A DNA stretch of 64,000 bases, taken from assembly GCF_050750585.1 (NCBI RefSeq), contig NZ_JBOJLM010000007.1, positions 62,001 to 126,000 on the forward strand. Reading direction: 5' to 3'. Made by a program: the position numbers and the translations under genes. Every line of letters begins with the position of its first letter. Within the stretch, counting starts at the first letter, position 1. The DNA comes from Salinimicrobium sp050750585 (lineage in GTDB: Bacteria; Bacteroidota; Bacteroidia; Flavobacteriales; Flavobacteriaceae). Positions 41,298-49,863 of this stretch are shown one piece after another. The notes under the pieces are model-generated. The model was not told where the DNA came from. It did no database searches and was given only the letters and a program-made list of their open reading frames with translations.

Positions 41298-42302
41298 ATG
41301 AAACTACTATTTACAGACGGTAAGGGAGAGCCTAGAGAACTCCTGGGATTTTTGGATGCAGATATCGAGATCAATAAGATCAAAAGTCAGCTGTTCACGG
41401 CAACCAGGGAAATCATATCGATCATTGGCCAGCCTGCCTATGATTATTTCTACAGCCTATACGCCAAACCACAAGTCGAGGGGGAGGAAACCCCGCTAAC
41501 CGAAGATGAAGCCTATCTGCTTTACAATGCCAGGTATGCCATTATGTTGGATGCAGTTCGTCATTATGCTCCTTCAGGAGATGTAAACTTCACAACCAAC
41601 GGGCGCAAGATGCGGAATGAGAATAACCAGACCGCAGCCTGGGAGTGGATGATCAACCGCAGCGATGAAGCCCTGGAGAAAGATTACTATAGAGCTGTTG
41701 ATGCTTTACTGGCTGTCCTGGATGAACTTGATCCTACGGTAAAAACGGAAGGAGAGGTAAAATGGAAAGCTACAGATGCATACCTGGAAAGCCATCGCCT
41801 GTATGTGCGCAGCACTTCTGACTTTGATCAATACTTTCCCATTAATTCCCGTCTTCTGTTGTTAAAGCTTCAACCGGGCCTTTCACAATGCGAGCGGCTT
41901 CACATTGTACCAAGAATAGGCAAAACCAGGGATGCAGCACTCAAAACGGCTCTAAAGTCAAATTCTGAAGAAGGCCTGGATAAAGATCTACTTGAGCTTA
42001 TTAAAGAAGCTTGCGTATTCTTCGCTCTCGCGTGGGCAGTACGCAGGCTTCGCGTGTCGCTCCTGCCTGAAGGTATTTTGCAGCGTTACAGCGGGGAACG
42101 GGTCAACTCGAAGAATACCAAGGTTCCCGAAAAAATGGAGGCAGAACTTACCGCTCAATCTTTTGAAGGCGACGCGGAAAAAGTGCTTCAGGCTATTGAG
42201 AGCCACATCAAAGCACTTAACACCATAGACGAACCGGCAACAGAATTCACCACAGATCCGAACTTCGAATTTGATGATGATGACAATTTTGTATCAACAT
42301 AA
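41298..42302 (+). CDS. DUF6712-like phage protein (334 aa)
   Basis: Largely helical with a highly acidic C-terminus (TTDPNFEFDDDDNFVST). It follows the portal by 3 bp. Resembles a family found next to portals in Bacteroidetes phages, thought to be a head-tail connector or head-completion protein. The family name is from memory and only moderately sure. Confidence 0.6.
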   Translation: MKLLFTDGKGEPRELLGFLDADIEINKIKSQLFTATREIISIIGQPAYDYFYSLYAKPQVEGEETPLTEDEAYLLYNARYAIMLDAVRHYAPSGDVNFTTNGRKMRNENNQTAAWEWMINRSDEALEKDYYRAVDALLAVLDELDPTVKTEGEVKWKATDAYLESHRLYVRSTSDFDQYFPINSRLLLLKLQPGLSQCERLHIVPRIGKTRDAALKTALKSNSEEGLDKDLLELIKEACVFFALAWAVRRLRVSLLPEGILQRYSGERVNSKNTKVPEKMEAELTAQSFEGDAEKVLQAIESHIKALNTIDEPATEFTTDPNFEFDDDDNFVST

Positions 42303-42315
42303 TACCACCACATAA

Positions 42316-42624
42316 ATGAAAGCTTTAAAACAAATCGGGCAATTCTTACTTAACCTCTGGCCATGGAGCAGGGAGCGTAAAATCAAAAAAATCAATGAGA
42401 CGCTTAAGGATGCGGTAGTCAACCAGGAAAAGGAGCGTATGGAGTTCCTCCAGGAGTTCAGGTTCTACCTTCGCAAATACCTGCGGAAAGATGCCTCGGG
42501 GAAATACATTCCCATCAAGGGAAAGAACAAGGCCGAGATCTACGAAACGGTGATGGCTGTTCACGGGGAACGGCTTCGTGAGCTGAATATCAAGTTTTCC
42601 AAAAACCTACGCATCAGCTTATGA
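42316..42624 (+). CDS. Phage protein, unknown (102 aa)
   Basis: Basic helical protein (KIKKINETLKDAVVNQEKER). Start 13 bp after the previous stop; overlaps the next gene by 4 bp. Probably part of the connector set. Confidence 0.55.
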   Translation: MKALKQIGQFLLNLWPWSRERKIKKINETLKDAVVNQEKERMEFLQEFRFYLRKYLRKDASGKYIPIKGKNKAEIYETVMAVHGERLRELNIKFSKNLRISL

Positions 42625-43523
42625 TCACTCTTGAGATCCAGGAAACCAACAGGTTTTTGAAACTTCCTGAAGAGTTGGGGGAATGTGATCCCCGGCAGTA
42701 CAGGGAGGCTTGCAATCTTATTTACCGGTACCAGCAAAATGAGCTGTCCTATGAAGATTTCAGAATAGAAATGCTCTATAAGCTTCTCGATCTTGAAAAG
42801 GGTTCTGCAAAAGATCTTCTTGATGCCGAGAGGATGGAGATGTACAGCAACCTCTTTAGCTTGTCTTGTTATGTAGATGCTTTTTTTGAAAAGGATGAGC
42901 ATGAGGAAGTTGATAAGTTAAACCTGAAGCTCTACTACATAGACAATAAGATCAAAAAGGTCAGGTCAGGCGATTATGATCTTGTAGGCCCTGCAGATGA
43001 ATTTGAAAATATTACCTGGGGCCAATACATGGATGCGCTGGAGATCTATTACCTAATCGAGAACCAGCCAAGCAAAGAACTGTTTTACGAGCTTATGGCC
43101 ATCTTCTACCTGCCAAAGGGAAAGAAGTACGATCGTGAGAAAGCCGGGCGGTACCTAAAGCACATCCAAAAATGCCATTTTGGAGAGGTTTATGGCTTCT
43201 TCCTGCTGTTTGCCAGTTTCCAGAGCTATTTATTTTCGGCTACCATTTTTTACCAGGGCAATGAGCTCGATCTTTCTATTTTATTTCAGGATCCTGAGGA
43301 TAGGAAGAAGGAAACCGAACCAAAAAGTAAGATCCCGGGCATAGGAATGAAGAGCATCGAATTTCAGCTTGCCGGCAGCGGTGTCTTCGGCCCGCTCAAA
43401 GAGATGCGGAAAACCAATTTTTGGGAAACCATCCTAAGGATCTACGATATTAGGAAAAGTGATCTGGATGCGCAGGCCGAGCGTGAGAGGCAGGAAGAAA
43501 TAGCTAAAACCAAGAATAGATGA
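42621..43523 (+). CDS. Phage protein, unknown (300 aa)
   Basis: Helix-rich protein (ELGECDPRQYREACNLIYRY; LLDLEKGSAKDLLDAERMEM) with a charged C-terminus. Overlaps both neighbours by 4 bp, indicating a translationally coupled head/connector block. No family recognised. Confidence 0.55.
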   Translation: MITLEIQETNRFLKLPEELGECDPRQYREACNLIYRYQQNELSYEDFRIEMLYKLLDLEKGSAKDLLDAERMEMYSNLFSLSCYVDAFFEKDEHEEVDKLNLKLYYIDNKIKKVRSGDYDLVGPADEFENITWGQYMDALEIYYLIENQPSKELFYELMAIFYLPKGKKYDREKAGRYLKHIQKCHFGEVYGFFLLFASFQSYLFSATIFYQGNELDLSILFQDPEDRKKETEPKSKIPGIGMKSIEFQLAGSGVFGPLKEMRKTNFWETILRIYDIRKSDLDAQAERERQEEIAKTKNR

Positions 43524-43972
43524 TATTAGTTTCAGAACTCAGGCGATACGTCAAGGAGAAAGAAGAGCAATTGGCCGGGGTGAAGTCCTCTTTTGTTGTT
43601 GTTGAGAAAGACGGACTGGTCAATTACCTCAATAAACTTTCAAATAAAGATAACCAGATCCTGATTGCCGTAATGCCCGATGCCCGCAGCTCAGGGAATG
43701 AGGACAATGTGAAAATGAATAATTCCCTGGGCTTTTTCTTCCTGGAGAAAACAGAATACAGTGAATCTGTCCAGGATAAATGGCTCGACATTTTTGAACG
43801 TACCCAGGAGACCGCGATTGAATTCACCAGGATGCTCATTGATGAAAAGATCTATGGCGCATGTGATTTTAACCAGTACCTCGATCCCCAGAACATGAGC
43901 ATTCAGCCAGAAACCGGTTTGGCCGGGTGCAATGGCTGGAGCGTTGAATTTTTCTTTAATACTCCGCTGTAA
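43520..43972 (+). CDS. Phage protein, unknown (150 aa), possible head-tail joining factor
   Basis: Alpha/beta protein with ISVSELRRYV-like start (MILVSELRRYVKEKEEQL) and a C-terminal segment LAGCNGWSVEFFFNTPL. Size and place fit a tail-completion or neck protein; this is positional inference. Last gene before the palindrome at 43985. Confidence 0.5.
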   Translation: MILVSELRRYVKEKEEQLAGVKSSFVVVEKDGLVNYLNKLSNKDNQILIAVMPDARSSGNEDNVKMNNSLGFFFLEKTEYSESVQDKWLDIFERTQETAIEFTRMLIDEKIYGACDFNQYLDPQNMSIQPETGLAGCNGWSVEFFFNTPL

Positions 43973-43984
43973 AGCTCGTGAAAA

Positions 43985-44003
43985 ACTCGTATCTTATGCG
44001 AGT
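43985..44003. promoter_or_regulatory. Palindrome ACTCGTATCTTATGCGAGT upstream of the small HTH gene
   Basis: Near-perfect 19-bp palindrome, second copy of the 39175 element, 18 bp before the ATG at 44021. The shared stretch also includes the four As before it. Confidence 0.6.
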
Positions 44004-44020
44004 ATTTAGAGCCAAACAAA

Positions 44021-44200
44021 ATGGAAGAAAAAGAAATAAGGGAGCTGTTCTTAAAAGAAATTCACAAGCGCAGCGCAGGTCGTGAGGCAGGTCTCACTAA
44101 AGATCAGTTATACCATTACCGCCACGGTTTTGAACCCAGTGTGGGGCAAATGCTGGAGATCTTGTGGAAGCTGGACAAACTTGAATTTAAACTCGAATGA
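44021..44200 (+). CDS. Small HTH-like protein (59 aa)
   Basis: 59 codons. The segment RSAGREAGLTKDQLYHYRHG looks like a short helix-turn-helix (XRE/Fis-like turn) followed by VGQMLEILWKLDKLE. It sits directly behind the 43985 palindrome, so it may autoregulate and also act on the - strand cassette at 39175. Its stop overlaps the next start (ATGA). Confidence 0.55.
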   Translation: MEEKEIRELFLKEIHKRSAGREAGLTKDQLYHYRHGFEPSVGQMLEILWKLDKLEFKLE

Positions 44201-44586
44201 ATACATTAGATCGTCGTAGTGAGCATTCCGAAGCCATTCTAAAAGGCCGTTTCGTAGAGGAGCAACTAAGGGAGGAAGCAACAGACATTAAAGCTGCACA
44301 AACCAGCCTCATGAGCCGCCGGGGTTTTCGCAGTGCCGACTGGTACGATAAGAGAACCTTCACGATCTCCGGCAACCAGATGCATTATGATCATATGCCG
44401 CGGCACCGTTTTGTGGATATGAAGACCAGGAACACAAAATCCAAAGGCAAGATTCGTAAAAAGAGTCATCCCAACCACAACCGTATTTTGTATGGCCATG
44501 CCAATAATCTTATCAAAAGGCTTCACTTTGGATTTACCGAAGCCGTCAAGGAACAATTAGCAGGAGACATAGACAATTCTTTGTAG
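44197..44586 (+). CDS. Phage protein, unknown (129 aa)
   Basis: Basic and His/Arg-rich (YDHMPRHRFVDMKTRNTKSK). Resembles in size and charge small tail-completion proteins, but no match is recognised. Followed by a 42-bp gap to the next gene. Confidence 0.5.
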   Translation: MNTLDRRSEHSEAILKGRFVEEQLREEATDIKAAQTSLMSRRGFRSADWYDKRTFTISGNQMHYDHMPRHRFVDMKTRNTKSKGKIRKKSHPNHNRILYGHANNLIKRLHFGFTEAVKEQLAGDIDNSL

Positions 44587-44628
44587 TAAATTTTAGGTTC
44601 GATTTTTTTAACCTTAAAACTTAATTAC

Positions 44629-44796
44629 ATGGAAAAATTGTTACGTGAACTGGATGAGATTGATTCCCGGGAAAACCATTTGGAAACCCTGGACAACCTG
44701 TTAATGGTTTACCTCTCAAGTAAAGATGCAGATTGTCATGAAGAACGGGTAGGTGTCTTACTACTCGCCAGCAGACTTCGCAGGCTCTTTATGTAA
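44629..44796 (+). CDS. Small helical protein (55 aa)
   Basis: 55 codons: LLRELDEIDSRENHLETLDN then LGVLLLASRLRRLFM-like end (VGVLLLASRLRRLF). Ends just before a terminator. Unknown. Confidence 0.5.
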   Translation: MEKLLRELDEIDSRENHLETLDNLLMVYLSSKDADCHEERVGVLLLASRLRRLFM

Positions 44797-44803
44797 TTGC
44801 ACA

Positions 44804-44831
44804 GCAGTGTACCCTACCACTGCTTTTTTTT
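44804..44831 (+). terminator. Intrinsic terminator GCAGTG...CACTGC-T8
   Basis: 6-bp stem, 8-nt loop and a T8 run right after the gene at 44629. Confidence 0.8.
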
Positions 44832-44863
44832 GTAAGTTTATTCCAGCAACAACCTTATTGAAA

Positions 44864-45061
44864 ATGGATATTAACCAACTCACCCAAAAACCACTGGAAG
44901 AGCGAAGCGATCGTGAATTGATCTACACCAGGATCATACTTCAACGAGAAGCTAATTCGAGCCTTCGCAGTATTAAAAACACCCTCCAATTCTTTTTATG
45001 GATTACTATAATTTGCATTGCATTGGCCATTCTCATTTATATCATTAACGAATCTTCCTAA
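44864..45061 (+). CDS. Small membrane protein (65 aa)
   Basis: Start set at the ATG at 44864, since the longer frame crosses the terminator. Charged N-terminal part and a C-terminal transmembrane helix (FFLWITIICIALAILIYII). The N-in single-span layout is common in phage holin or immunity proteins; unknown here. Confidence 0.5.
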   Translation: MDINQLTQKPLEERSDRELIYTRIILQREANSSLRSIKNTLQFFLWITIICIALAILIYIINESS

Positions 45062-45090
45062 TCTTTTTAGTACCTTTCATCTGTCGAATA

Positions 45091-45211
45091 ACTCAAGCAG
45101 ATGTTTAAAAAAGGAATAATAACATGGAAGGTGTCCGGTGTCCGTAAGGCCCGGGGGTCAATTAATGCAGTTTTCTGCTTGAGTAGCCCGACAGCGCCTT
45201 CCACCTTTTTT
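45091..45211 (+). ncRNA. Candidate structured RNA: three-way junction with GNRA loop
   Basis: 45125-45203 folds as a 9-bp closing stem (TGGAAGGTG/CGCCTTCCA). Inside it are a hairpin with CC-GTAA-GG (GNRA tetraloop) closed by CCGG/CCGG, and a hairpin GGG-TCAA...GCAG-TTTT-CTGC-TTGA...CCC. A T6 run follows. Upstream, ACTCAAGCAG (45091-45100) is fully complementary to CTGCTTGAGT (45175-45184), which would break the third hairpin: a switch-like alternative. It sits in a 158-bp gap just before the gene at 45220. No known RNA family is recognised. Confidence 0.55.
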
Positions 45212-45219
45212 AAAGTATC

Positions 45220-45408
45220 ATGTCAAATACTCAAGCAAAGTTTTACCGAAACAACTCCGACCTGGAGAGCCGTGAAGGCATCGAGGTGGAAGCCGGAAGT
45301 CTCTGGAAATTAAATCCCGGGACAAAAGATCTTATCCTGGTCGACGACGACCAGTACGCCAGCTGTGAGCTGGACGAAGAAAATTTCTATAAAGAAATTG
45401 ACGAGTAA
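45220..45408 (+). CDS. Small acidic protein (62 aa) behind the structured RNA
   Basis: Starts 17 bp after the structured RNA. Acidic (LILVDDDQYASCELDEENFY), probably beta-rich. The RNA may control its translation or transcription. No known function. Confidence 0.5.
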   Translation: MSNTQAKFYRNNSDLESREGIEVEAGSLWKLNPGTKDLILVDDDQYASCELDEENFYKEIDE

Positions 45409-45409
45409 T

Positions 45410-45512
45410 GCGGTTCGACTCCGCTCGCTGACTGAGATTGGGTAATTAAGATTACAGGTTCGAATCCTGTCACCTTTTATGGTCCTAATAGCCACATGGA
45501 GTGGTCAGTTAC
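45410..45512 (+). other. Gene-free stretch with two tRNA T-arm-like hairpins
   Basis: GCGGTTCGACTCCGC (45410-45424) and ACAGGTTCGAATCCTGT (45454-45470) both look like T-arms; the second is a perfect 5-bp stem with TTCGAAT loop. No matching acceptor, D or anticodon arms were found, so no complete tRNA. A tRNA remnant, an old attachment site or a T-arm mimic are options. Confidence 0.35.
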
Positions 45513-45513
45513 T

Positions 45514-45536
45514 AAAGCCCCGATTGGGGCTTTTTT
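45514..45536 (+). terminator. Intrinsic terminator AAAGCCCC-GATT-GGGGC-T6
   Basis: 5-bp GC stem with flanking A/T pairs, before late promoter 5. Confidence 0.85.
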
Positions 45537-45572
45537 CTTTCCCCTCACCCTTAATAATGCACCCGTGCATTT

Positions 45573-45619
45573 TGTCACACGTTATTTAACACCTGTGCAA
45601 ACTTTTTAATATATATTTG
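45573..45619 (+). promoter_or_regulatory. Late promoter 5: TGTCACAC with TATATTTG 31 nt downstream
   Basis: TGTCACAC at 45573-45580. The clear -7 box TATATTTG is at 45612-45619, 31 nt away, one helical turn more than in the other five copies. At the usual 20-nt spacing there is only ACTTTTTA. Confidence 0.65.
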
Positions 45620-45636
45620 GCAAAAGGTTTCCTACA

Positions 45637-46140
45637 ATGATCTTAAGCCAAAAGGTTCCAAATCTGTCAAATATATGTGGAATTGCCCTGGATTTTTCTG
45701 CGGTACCTGTTCCTTCCTATGCCGATTATGGACAGCCTTTTTACGATTCCTATTTACTGGAGAGCAATGCACAATCTGTCTATTTTGGAAAACGCACCGT
45801 TAGCTTTTCTGAAGATCTTATGGAATCGCCTGCAGGTGACTACTACCAGATCAAGGTAAGTATCCAGTTTCCCAGCAATGATAAGGAAAGAGCCAAACGT
45901 ATTGAAGAATTTCGGAAAGCGAAATTTGTAATGGTGCAGCTCAACGGCGGGCGTGTTTTACTCATTGGCCGTAACGACTTTTTCCAGAACGCAAAGCCCC
46001 GGGTGAAGATCAAAAGCAATGAACAACTAACTGCGGTGGAGTTCATTACCACCTCCATTTCTCCCACCGGATTTTTACCAGATTATAACGCCGGACTTTT
46101 CCCACACTCTATTCCTATTAATTTCTTAAACGCTTCTTAA
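45637..46140 (+). CDS. Tail-associated phage protein (167 aa)
   Basis: First gene after late promoter 5. Beta-rich (GKRTVSFSEDLMESPAGDYY; FVMVQLNGGRVLLIGRNDFF). Precedes the fibre genes by 2 bp, so probably a tail or baseplate component. No family recognised. Confidence 0.5.
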   Translation: MILSQKVPNLSNICGIALDFSAVPVPSYADYGQPFYDSYLLESNAQSVYFGKRTVSFSEDLMESPAGDYYQIKVSIQFPSNDKERAKRIEEFRKAKFVMVQLNGGRVLLIGRNDFFQNAKPRVKIKSNEQLTAVEFITTSISPTGFLPDYNAGLFPHSIPINFLNAS

Positions 46141-46142
46141 AA

Positions 46143-48014
46143 ATGTCACTCAATTTTAACATAGAACTAAAGCAGGATGATCCCCAAAGGGTGATCGAGC
46201 TTAACGGCGTGCCTACCAGGTTCTATGCCACAGCCGAAGAGTTCAACTTGCTGGTTATGGTGATCAACCATTTGCTGGGCAAAGAAAGCGCGTTGTACAA
46301 AGGCGAATTCGATTTTATTGAAGAGCTGGAGGAAGAGCATCCTCTCCCCGAACCGGGGTCTTACGCTCATTTAAGAGTAGTTGATGGCGATGATATTTTT
46401 TGCCGTTGGGACAATACCAATAAAAAATGGATACAGGATGGCCTGGTTAAAGACCAGCCCGAAGTTAATGTAGGAGTAGCCGAAAACATTCGTGCCGTGC
46501 TGGAAGCCACCGGCACCAAGTACTACGGCACAAAAGACGGTGTTGCCGGCGTTTGGGCTTTTCCTCAAGGCACTGGCGGTGGCACCCCTGAAACTTTCAA
46601 CGGCTTTATAGTAAACAACTTCACCAACGGTTACCAGGGCGGACTCACATGGAAGCCTTTTTCAAACTTTGAGTTTGGCGGAAATTCATTTTCGGCCACT
46701 GCAACTTTAACTCCTACAACTGCCGATATTCCTGCAGGGGAAAAGAAGTTTGCAGCTATTGTGCTTAATTCAAATGGAACAATTACCCTGGCGCAGGGGC
46801 AACCGGCGGTCAATCCTTCTGCTCCAAACATTGATACAGCTACTCAGCTTATCCCCGATGGCGGATTGATCCTCTTATCCTCCGGTGCCGCAACTCCCGA
46901 AGGTGTCACCCTGCAAAAGATTTACACTAATAACTCAGGTATTGTAGGGGGAGAGGCCGATGCTACTATTATTCGTGGTGGTGTAAGATGGAATTTAACT
47001 TCTAATGAAGGTGAAGACGGTGTTTGCATAAAAGGAACAAATTTACTAGCTGATGATCTTCTGCATTTTACTCCGGAAGCAGCAATTCCTATAGGCAACT
47101 TCACCGAGCTTACATTTAAGATAAAGAACCTGGTCGATACAGGATTGCCGGCGGGTAGTTCTGGCGGATTTCGCTTTTTCCTTACCGGGAGCGTTCTTGT
47201 TAACGGCAATGTGCAAACCACCACTATTTTACTGCCACAGTTTCAAAACTTCGGCTATGATGTAACCAACACTACCGACTGGCAGTTTATTTCCATTAAG
47301 ATCCCTGCAGTTAGCCTCATAGATGTTACCGGCGTATCATTCCTTTTTGATCATGGAGATCCTGCGGTGGTTCCCACCATTCTCCTGGACGAAATAAAAT
47401 ACAACGACGGTTCGGCTCCGGCGGCAGAGAATTTTGCAACCGTGGGATTTGTAGAGCGGGTGATTGCAGAGCTGAAGGCTTATTCTGAAAACACTTTTGC
47501 AGATAGAAGCCTCTCCAATCTCTTCAATAATTTAACTGAAGCTCAAAAAACAGCGATTAAAGATAAGTTAGGTATTACTGAAGTAGATGGAGTCACCGAA
47601 GCCGAATTGAATGCTGCCCTTCTAGCCCTGGAAAATGATCTTCTTCTGCAAATAGATGCTGTTGAAGAAGATGTACTGGTGCATGAGAACAGGTTGACGG
47701 CTTTGGAGAGCGTCGGCGGAGTAGTTCCTATTGCTGCAAATACAGTCTTATCCCGTGCAGCACATCATAAGAAGAAGCTTTTTGTTACTGCCAATGTCAC
47801 CATTACCTATCCCGCTGCGGGCCTTGGAGGTGATTTTGAATGTAACACAGCGACTTCTGAAGCCGGCCAAGTGCAATTTATAGATGAAGCAGCGACTCCG
47901 GGAGATGATCTGGATGCTCCGGATGGAACTCTTTTAGAAGCCCGAAAAATGGCTCACCTTTTTGAGCGGCCAGATGATGGTAGATTATCAATTTATGGAG
48001 ATGTGACGGCATGA
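46143..48014 (+). CDS. Tail fibre/appendage-like protein (623 aa)
   Basis: A long, beta-rich, modular protein. The N-terminal about 130 residues would attach to the tail. The middle has Gly/Thr-rich strands, then a helical section (KAYSENTFADRSLSNLFNNL; LLALENDLLLQIDAVEEDVL) like a trimeric coiled-coil stalk, and a compact C-terminal beta domain. This layout is typical of fibres. Overlaps the next gene by 4 bp (ATGA). Confidence 0.62.
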   Translation: MSLNFNIELKQDDPQRVIELNGVPTRFYATAEEFNLLVMVINHLLGKESALYKGEFDFIEELEEEHPLPEPGSYAHLRVVDGDDIFCRWDNTNKKWIQDGLVKDQPEVNVGVAENIRAVLEATGTKYYGTKDGVAGVWAFPQGTGGGTPETFNGFIVNNFTNGYQGGLTWKPFSNFEFGGNSFSATATLTPTTADIPAGEKKFAAIVLNSNGTITLAQGQPAVNPSAPNIDTATQLIPDGGLILLSSGAATPEGVTLQKIYTNNSGIVGGEADATIIRGGVRWNLTSNEGEDGVCIKGTNLLADDLLHFTPEAAIPIGNFTELTFKIKNLVDTGLPAGSSGGFRFFLTGSVLVNGNVQTTTILLPQFQNFGYDVTNTTDWQFISIKIPAVSLIDVTGVSFLFDHGDPAVVPTILLDEIKYNDGSAPAAENFATVGFVERVIAELKAYSENTFADRSLSNLFNNLTEAQKTAIKDKLGITEVDGVTEAELNAALLALENDLLLQIDAVEEDVLVHENRLTALESVGGVVPIAANTVLSRAAHHKKKLFVTANVTITYPAAGLGGDFECNTATSEAGQVQFIDEAATPGDDLDAPDGTLLEARKMAHLFERPDDGRLSIYGDVTA

Positions 48015-49414
48015 TAGCAACGGATTACATACACGGAAAAAAAAGAAGTGAGGTAATTGATACCCCTAAAATAAGTACCTATAATTTCGCGGAAACTTCA
48101 GGTAATACCCTAGTTGATTCCACAGGAGGAATTAATGGATATACTGTTGGAACCTTGGTTAATTGCTTAGGTAAAAAACACAGAAGCCAAATTTTTTTAA
48201 ACAACCCGCAAACAACAAAAGGAAGTTATGCGATAATTCCGCATCATGGAAATTTCAATATTTCTGAAAAGTTTACAGTGGAGGGATTTTTGAAATTTCA
48301 TTCAGTGTCCGAATTGAACCAAACTAACCAAGGAGCAGTCTTAATAGAAAAAAGAAACGATGCAAGTAGTAATGGTGATTGGGCTATTACCTACTACGAA
48401 GGAAAACTAAGGGGATTTGCTTTTGGAGATGATGGAACATCATTCATAACTGAAACCACAATAGCATTAGAAATTGACAAGAATTATCATTTCGCTTTAG
48501 TTATTGATAAAAATTGGCCCGATTGTGTAAAATTATATGTTGATGGTGTTCTACTGATTTCAGAAATTCCTATTGGAAACCCAATAAATAATTTTAATAA
48601 TACCACTGCTACTGTAGCCATCAATACAATTGGTTGGAGTTCTAATTACGGTTTTCATGGTTTTTCTCAATACGAAGGCTGGACGATTCGCAAAAATGTC
48701 GCCTTAACACAAGCCGAAATTCAAGCTAAGATTGACGACTATAACATCGCTCCTGCACCTATTGCACAACCTTTGACTACCGATTTACTTTTTCACTGGA
48801 ATTTTAATGAGTTAGCGGCTCCAACAGTAGAAAGTATTAATGGATTCAGCGCGACTCCTACGGGCTCTCATACCTATGGGGTGCAAGGAGTCTTTGATAA
48901 GGCTCTAAGTTTTTCAGGGGGGAAATTAACCTATCCGCACAATTCAGCCTTCAACTATTTTGATGGAGTTACCAACTTTGATTTTATGGCTTCCTGCTAT
49001 GTAAAGTTTAATTCTTTCAAAGATGGATGGATTTTTAATAAAAGAGATGGCACTTCTACTGGGTTAGAATATCAACTATCTATTTATAGTAATCAATTGA
49101 GATTTCAGATTTGGCATTCTGGAGGAGCTCAACAGCAGATAAGCATAGATACAGCTACTCTAACTACTGGATCATGGATTAAAATTTCGGTTTTTACCAT
49201 AAGGAAATTTGGTGTAATCGCCTTAGCTATAAATAATAAAATAGTTAAAAACACTTTTTCTACTGAATGGACTGGTAACTGGGCAACGGGTTCAAAAGAT
49301 TTTGCTATAGGCTGCGCCACTTGGGATAACATTTTTTGGCTGGATGGAGCTATTGATAATTTAAAATTTTGGAGAGGTATAGATGTACCTAAAGGATTCT
49401 TTTTTCATGAATAA
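48011..49414 (+). CDS. LamG/concanavalin-like tail protein (467 aa), likely receptor-binding
   Basis: Two laminin-G-like (concanavalin A fold) units: about residues 20-235 (FTVEGFLKFHSVSE; KNYHFALVIDKNWPDCVKLY) and 255-460 (YPHNSAFNYFDGVTNFDFMA). Such domains bind glycans, so host-surface binding is likely. The gene is clearly more AT-rich than the fibre gene before it, consistent with exchange of the host-range module. Confidence 0.72.
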   Translation: MIATDYIHGKKRSEVIDTPKISTYNFAETSGNTLVDSTGGINGYTVGTLVNCLGKKHRSQIFLNNPQTTKGSYAIIPHHGNFNISEKFTVEGFLKFHSVSELNQTNQGAVLIEKRNDASSNGDWAITYYEGKLRGFAFGDDGTSFITETTIALEIDKNYHFALVIDKNWPDCVKLYVDGVLLISEIPIGNPINNFNNTTATVAINTIGWSSNYGFHGFSQYEGWTIRKNVALTQAEIQAKIDDYNIAPAPIAQPLTTDLLFHWNFNELAAPTVESINGFSATPTGSHTYGVQGVFDKALSFSGGKLTYPHNSAFNYFDGVTNFDFMASCYVKFNSFKDGWIFNKRDGTSTGLEYQLSIYSNQLRFQIWHSGGAQQQISIDTATLTTGSWIKISVFTIRKFGVIALAINNKIVKNTFSTEWTGNWATGSKDFAIGCATWDNIFWLDGAIDNLKFWRGIDVPKGFFFHE

Positions 49415-49425
49415 AAAATTAAAAA

Positions 49426-49863
49426 ATGAATATAACAAGAACTACTGCACCTATTCCATGGGGCCGAGACAGTGAAATGATTATTCTCGCCATGTCAATA
49501 AATCTTGAATGGAAAGAAGACGAGAATAGATGGATAGTATCCATTCGGGAATATAAACAAGTGCCCTACCAAAATCCTGAACCGGGGACACCTCTTTATT
49601 ACTACCCTACCCTCCTACAACAAAATGGAGAAAAATACAAGAAGAAAACCCGTACCCCCGAACAGGTAAATGCGCTATTCACCCAGTTTAATGTGACAAT
49701 AGCACCCGGAGACAATTTCACAGATAAGTTTAGACACGTGATTGCCCTCTCAACTATTTATGAGAACCAGGTGAAGCCGCCTTATGCCTATGCTCTTAAT
49801 CCGGCAGATCTTGAAATGGTAGATACCACCACTGAAGTTGCACCAGAACCAATAATTGAATGA
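49426..49863 (+). CDS. Phage protein after the receptor-binding gene (145 aa)
   Basis: Mixed protein (INLEWKEDENRWIVSIREYK; YYPTLLQQNGEKYKKKTRTP) with an acidic C-terminus. May be a fibre chaperone or cap. This is positional inference. Confidence 0.5.
   Translation: MNITRTTAPIPWGRDSEMIILAMSINLEWKEDENRWIVSIREYKQVPYQNPEPGTPLYYYPTLLQQNGEKYKKKTRTPEQVNALFTQFNVTIAPGDNFTDKFRHVIALSTIYENQVKPPYAYALNPADLEMVDTTTEVAPEPIIE

Noticed and set aside
45125..45203. tRNA or tmRNA reading of the structured RNA
   Set aside because: The closing stem is acceptor-like, but there is no T-loop sequence, no anticodon arm of seven-base loop and no tag frame.
45410..45480. A complete tRNA gene
   Set aside because: Only T-arm-like hairpins are present; no acceptor, D or anticodon arm pairs with them.
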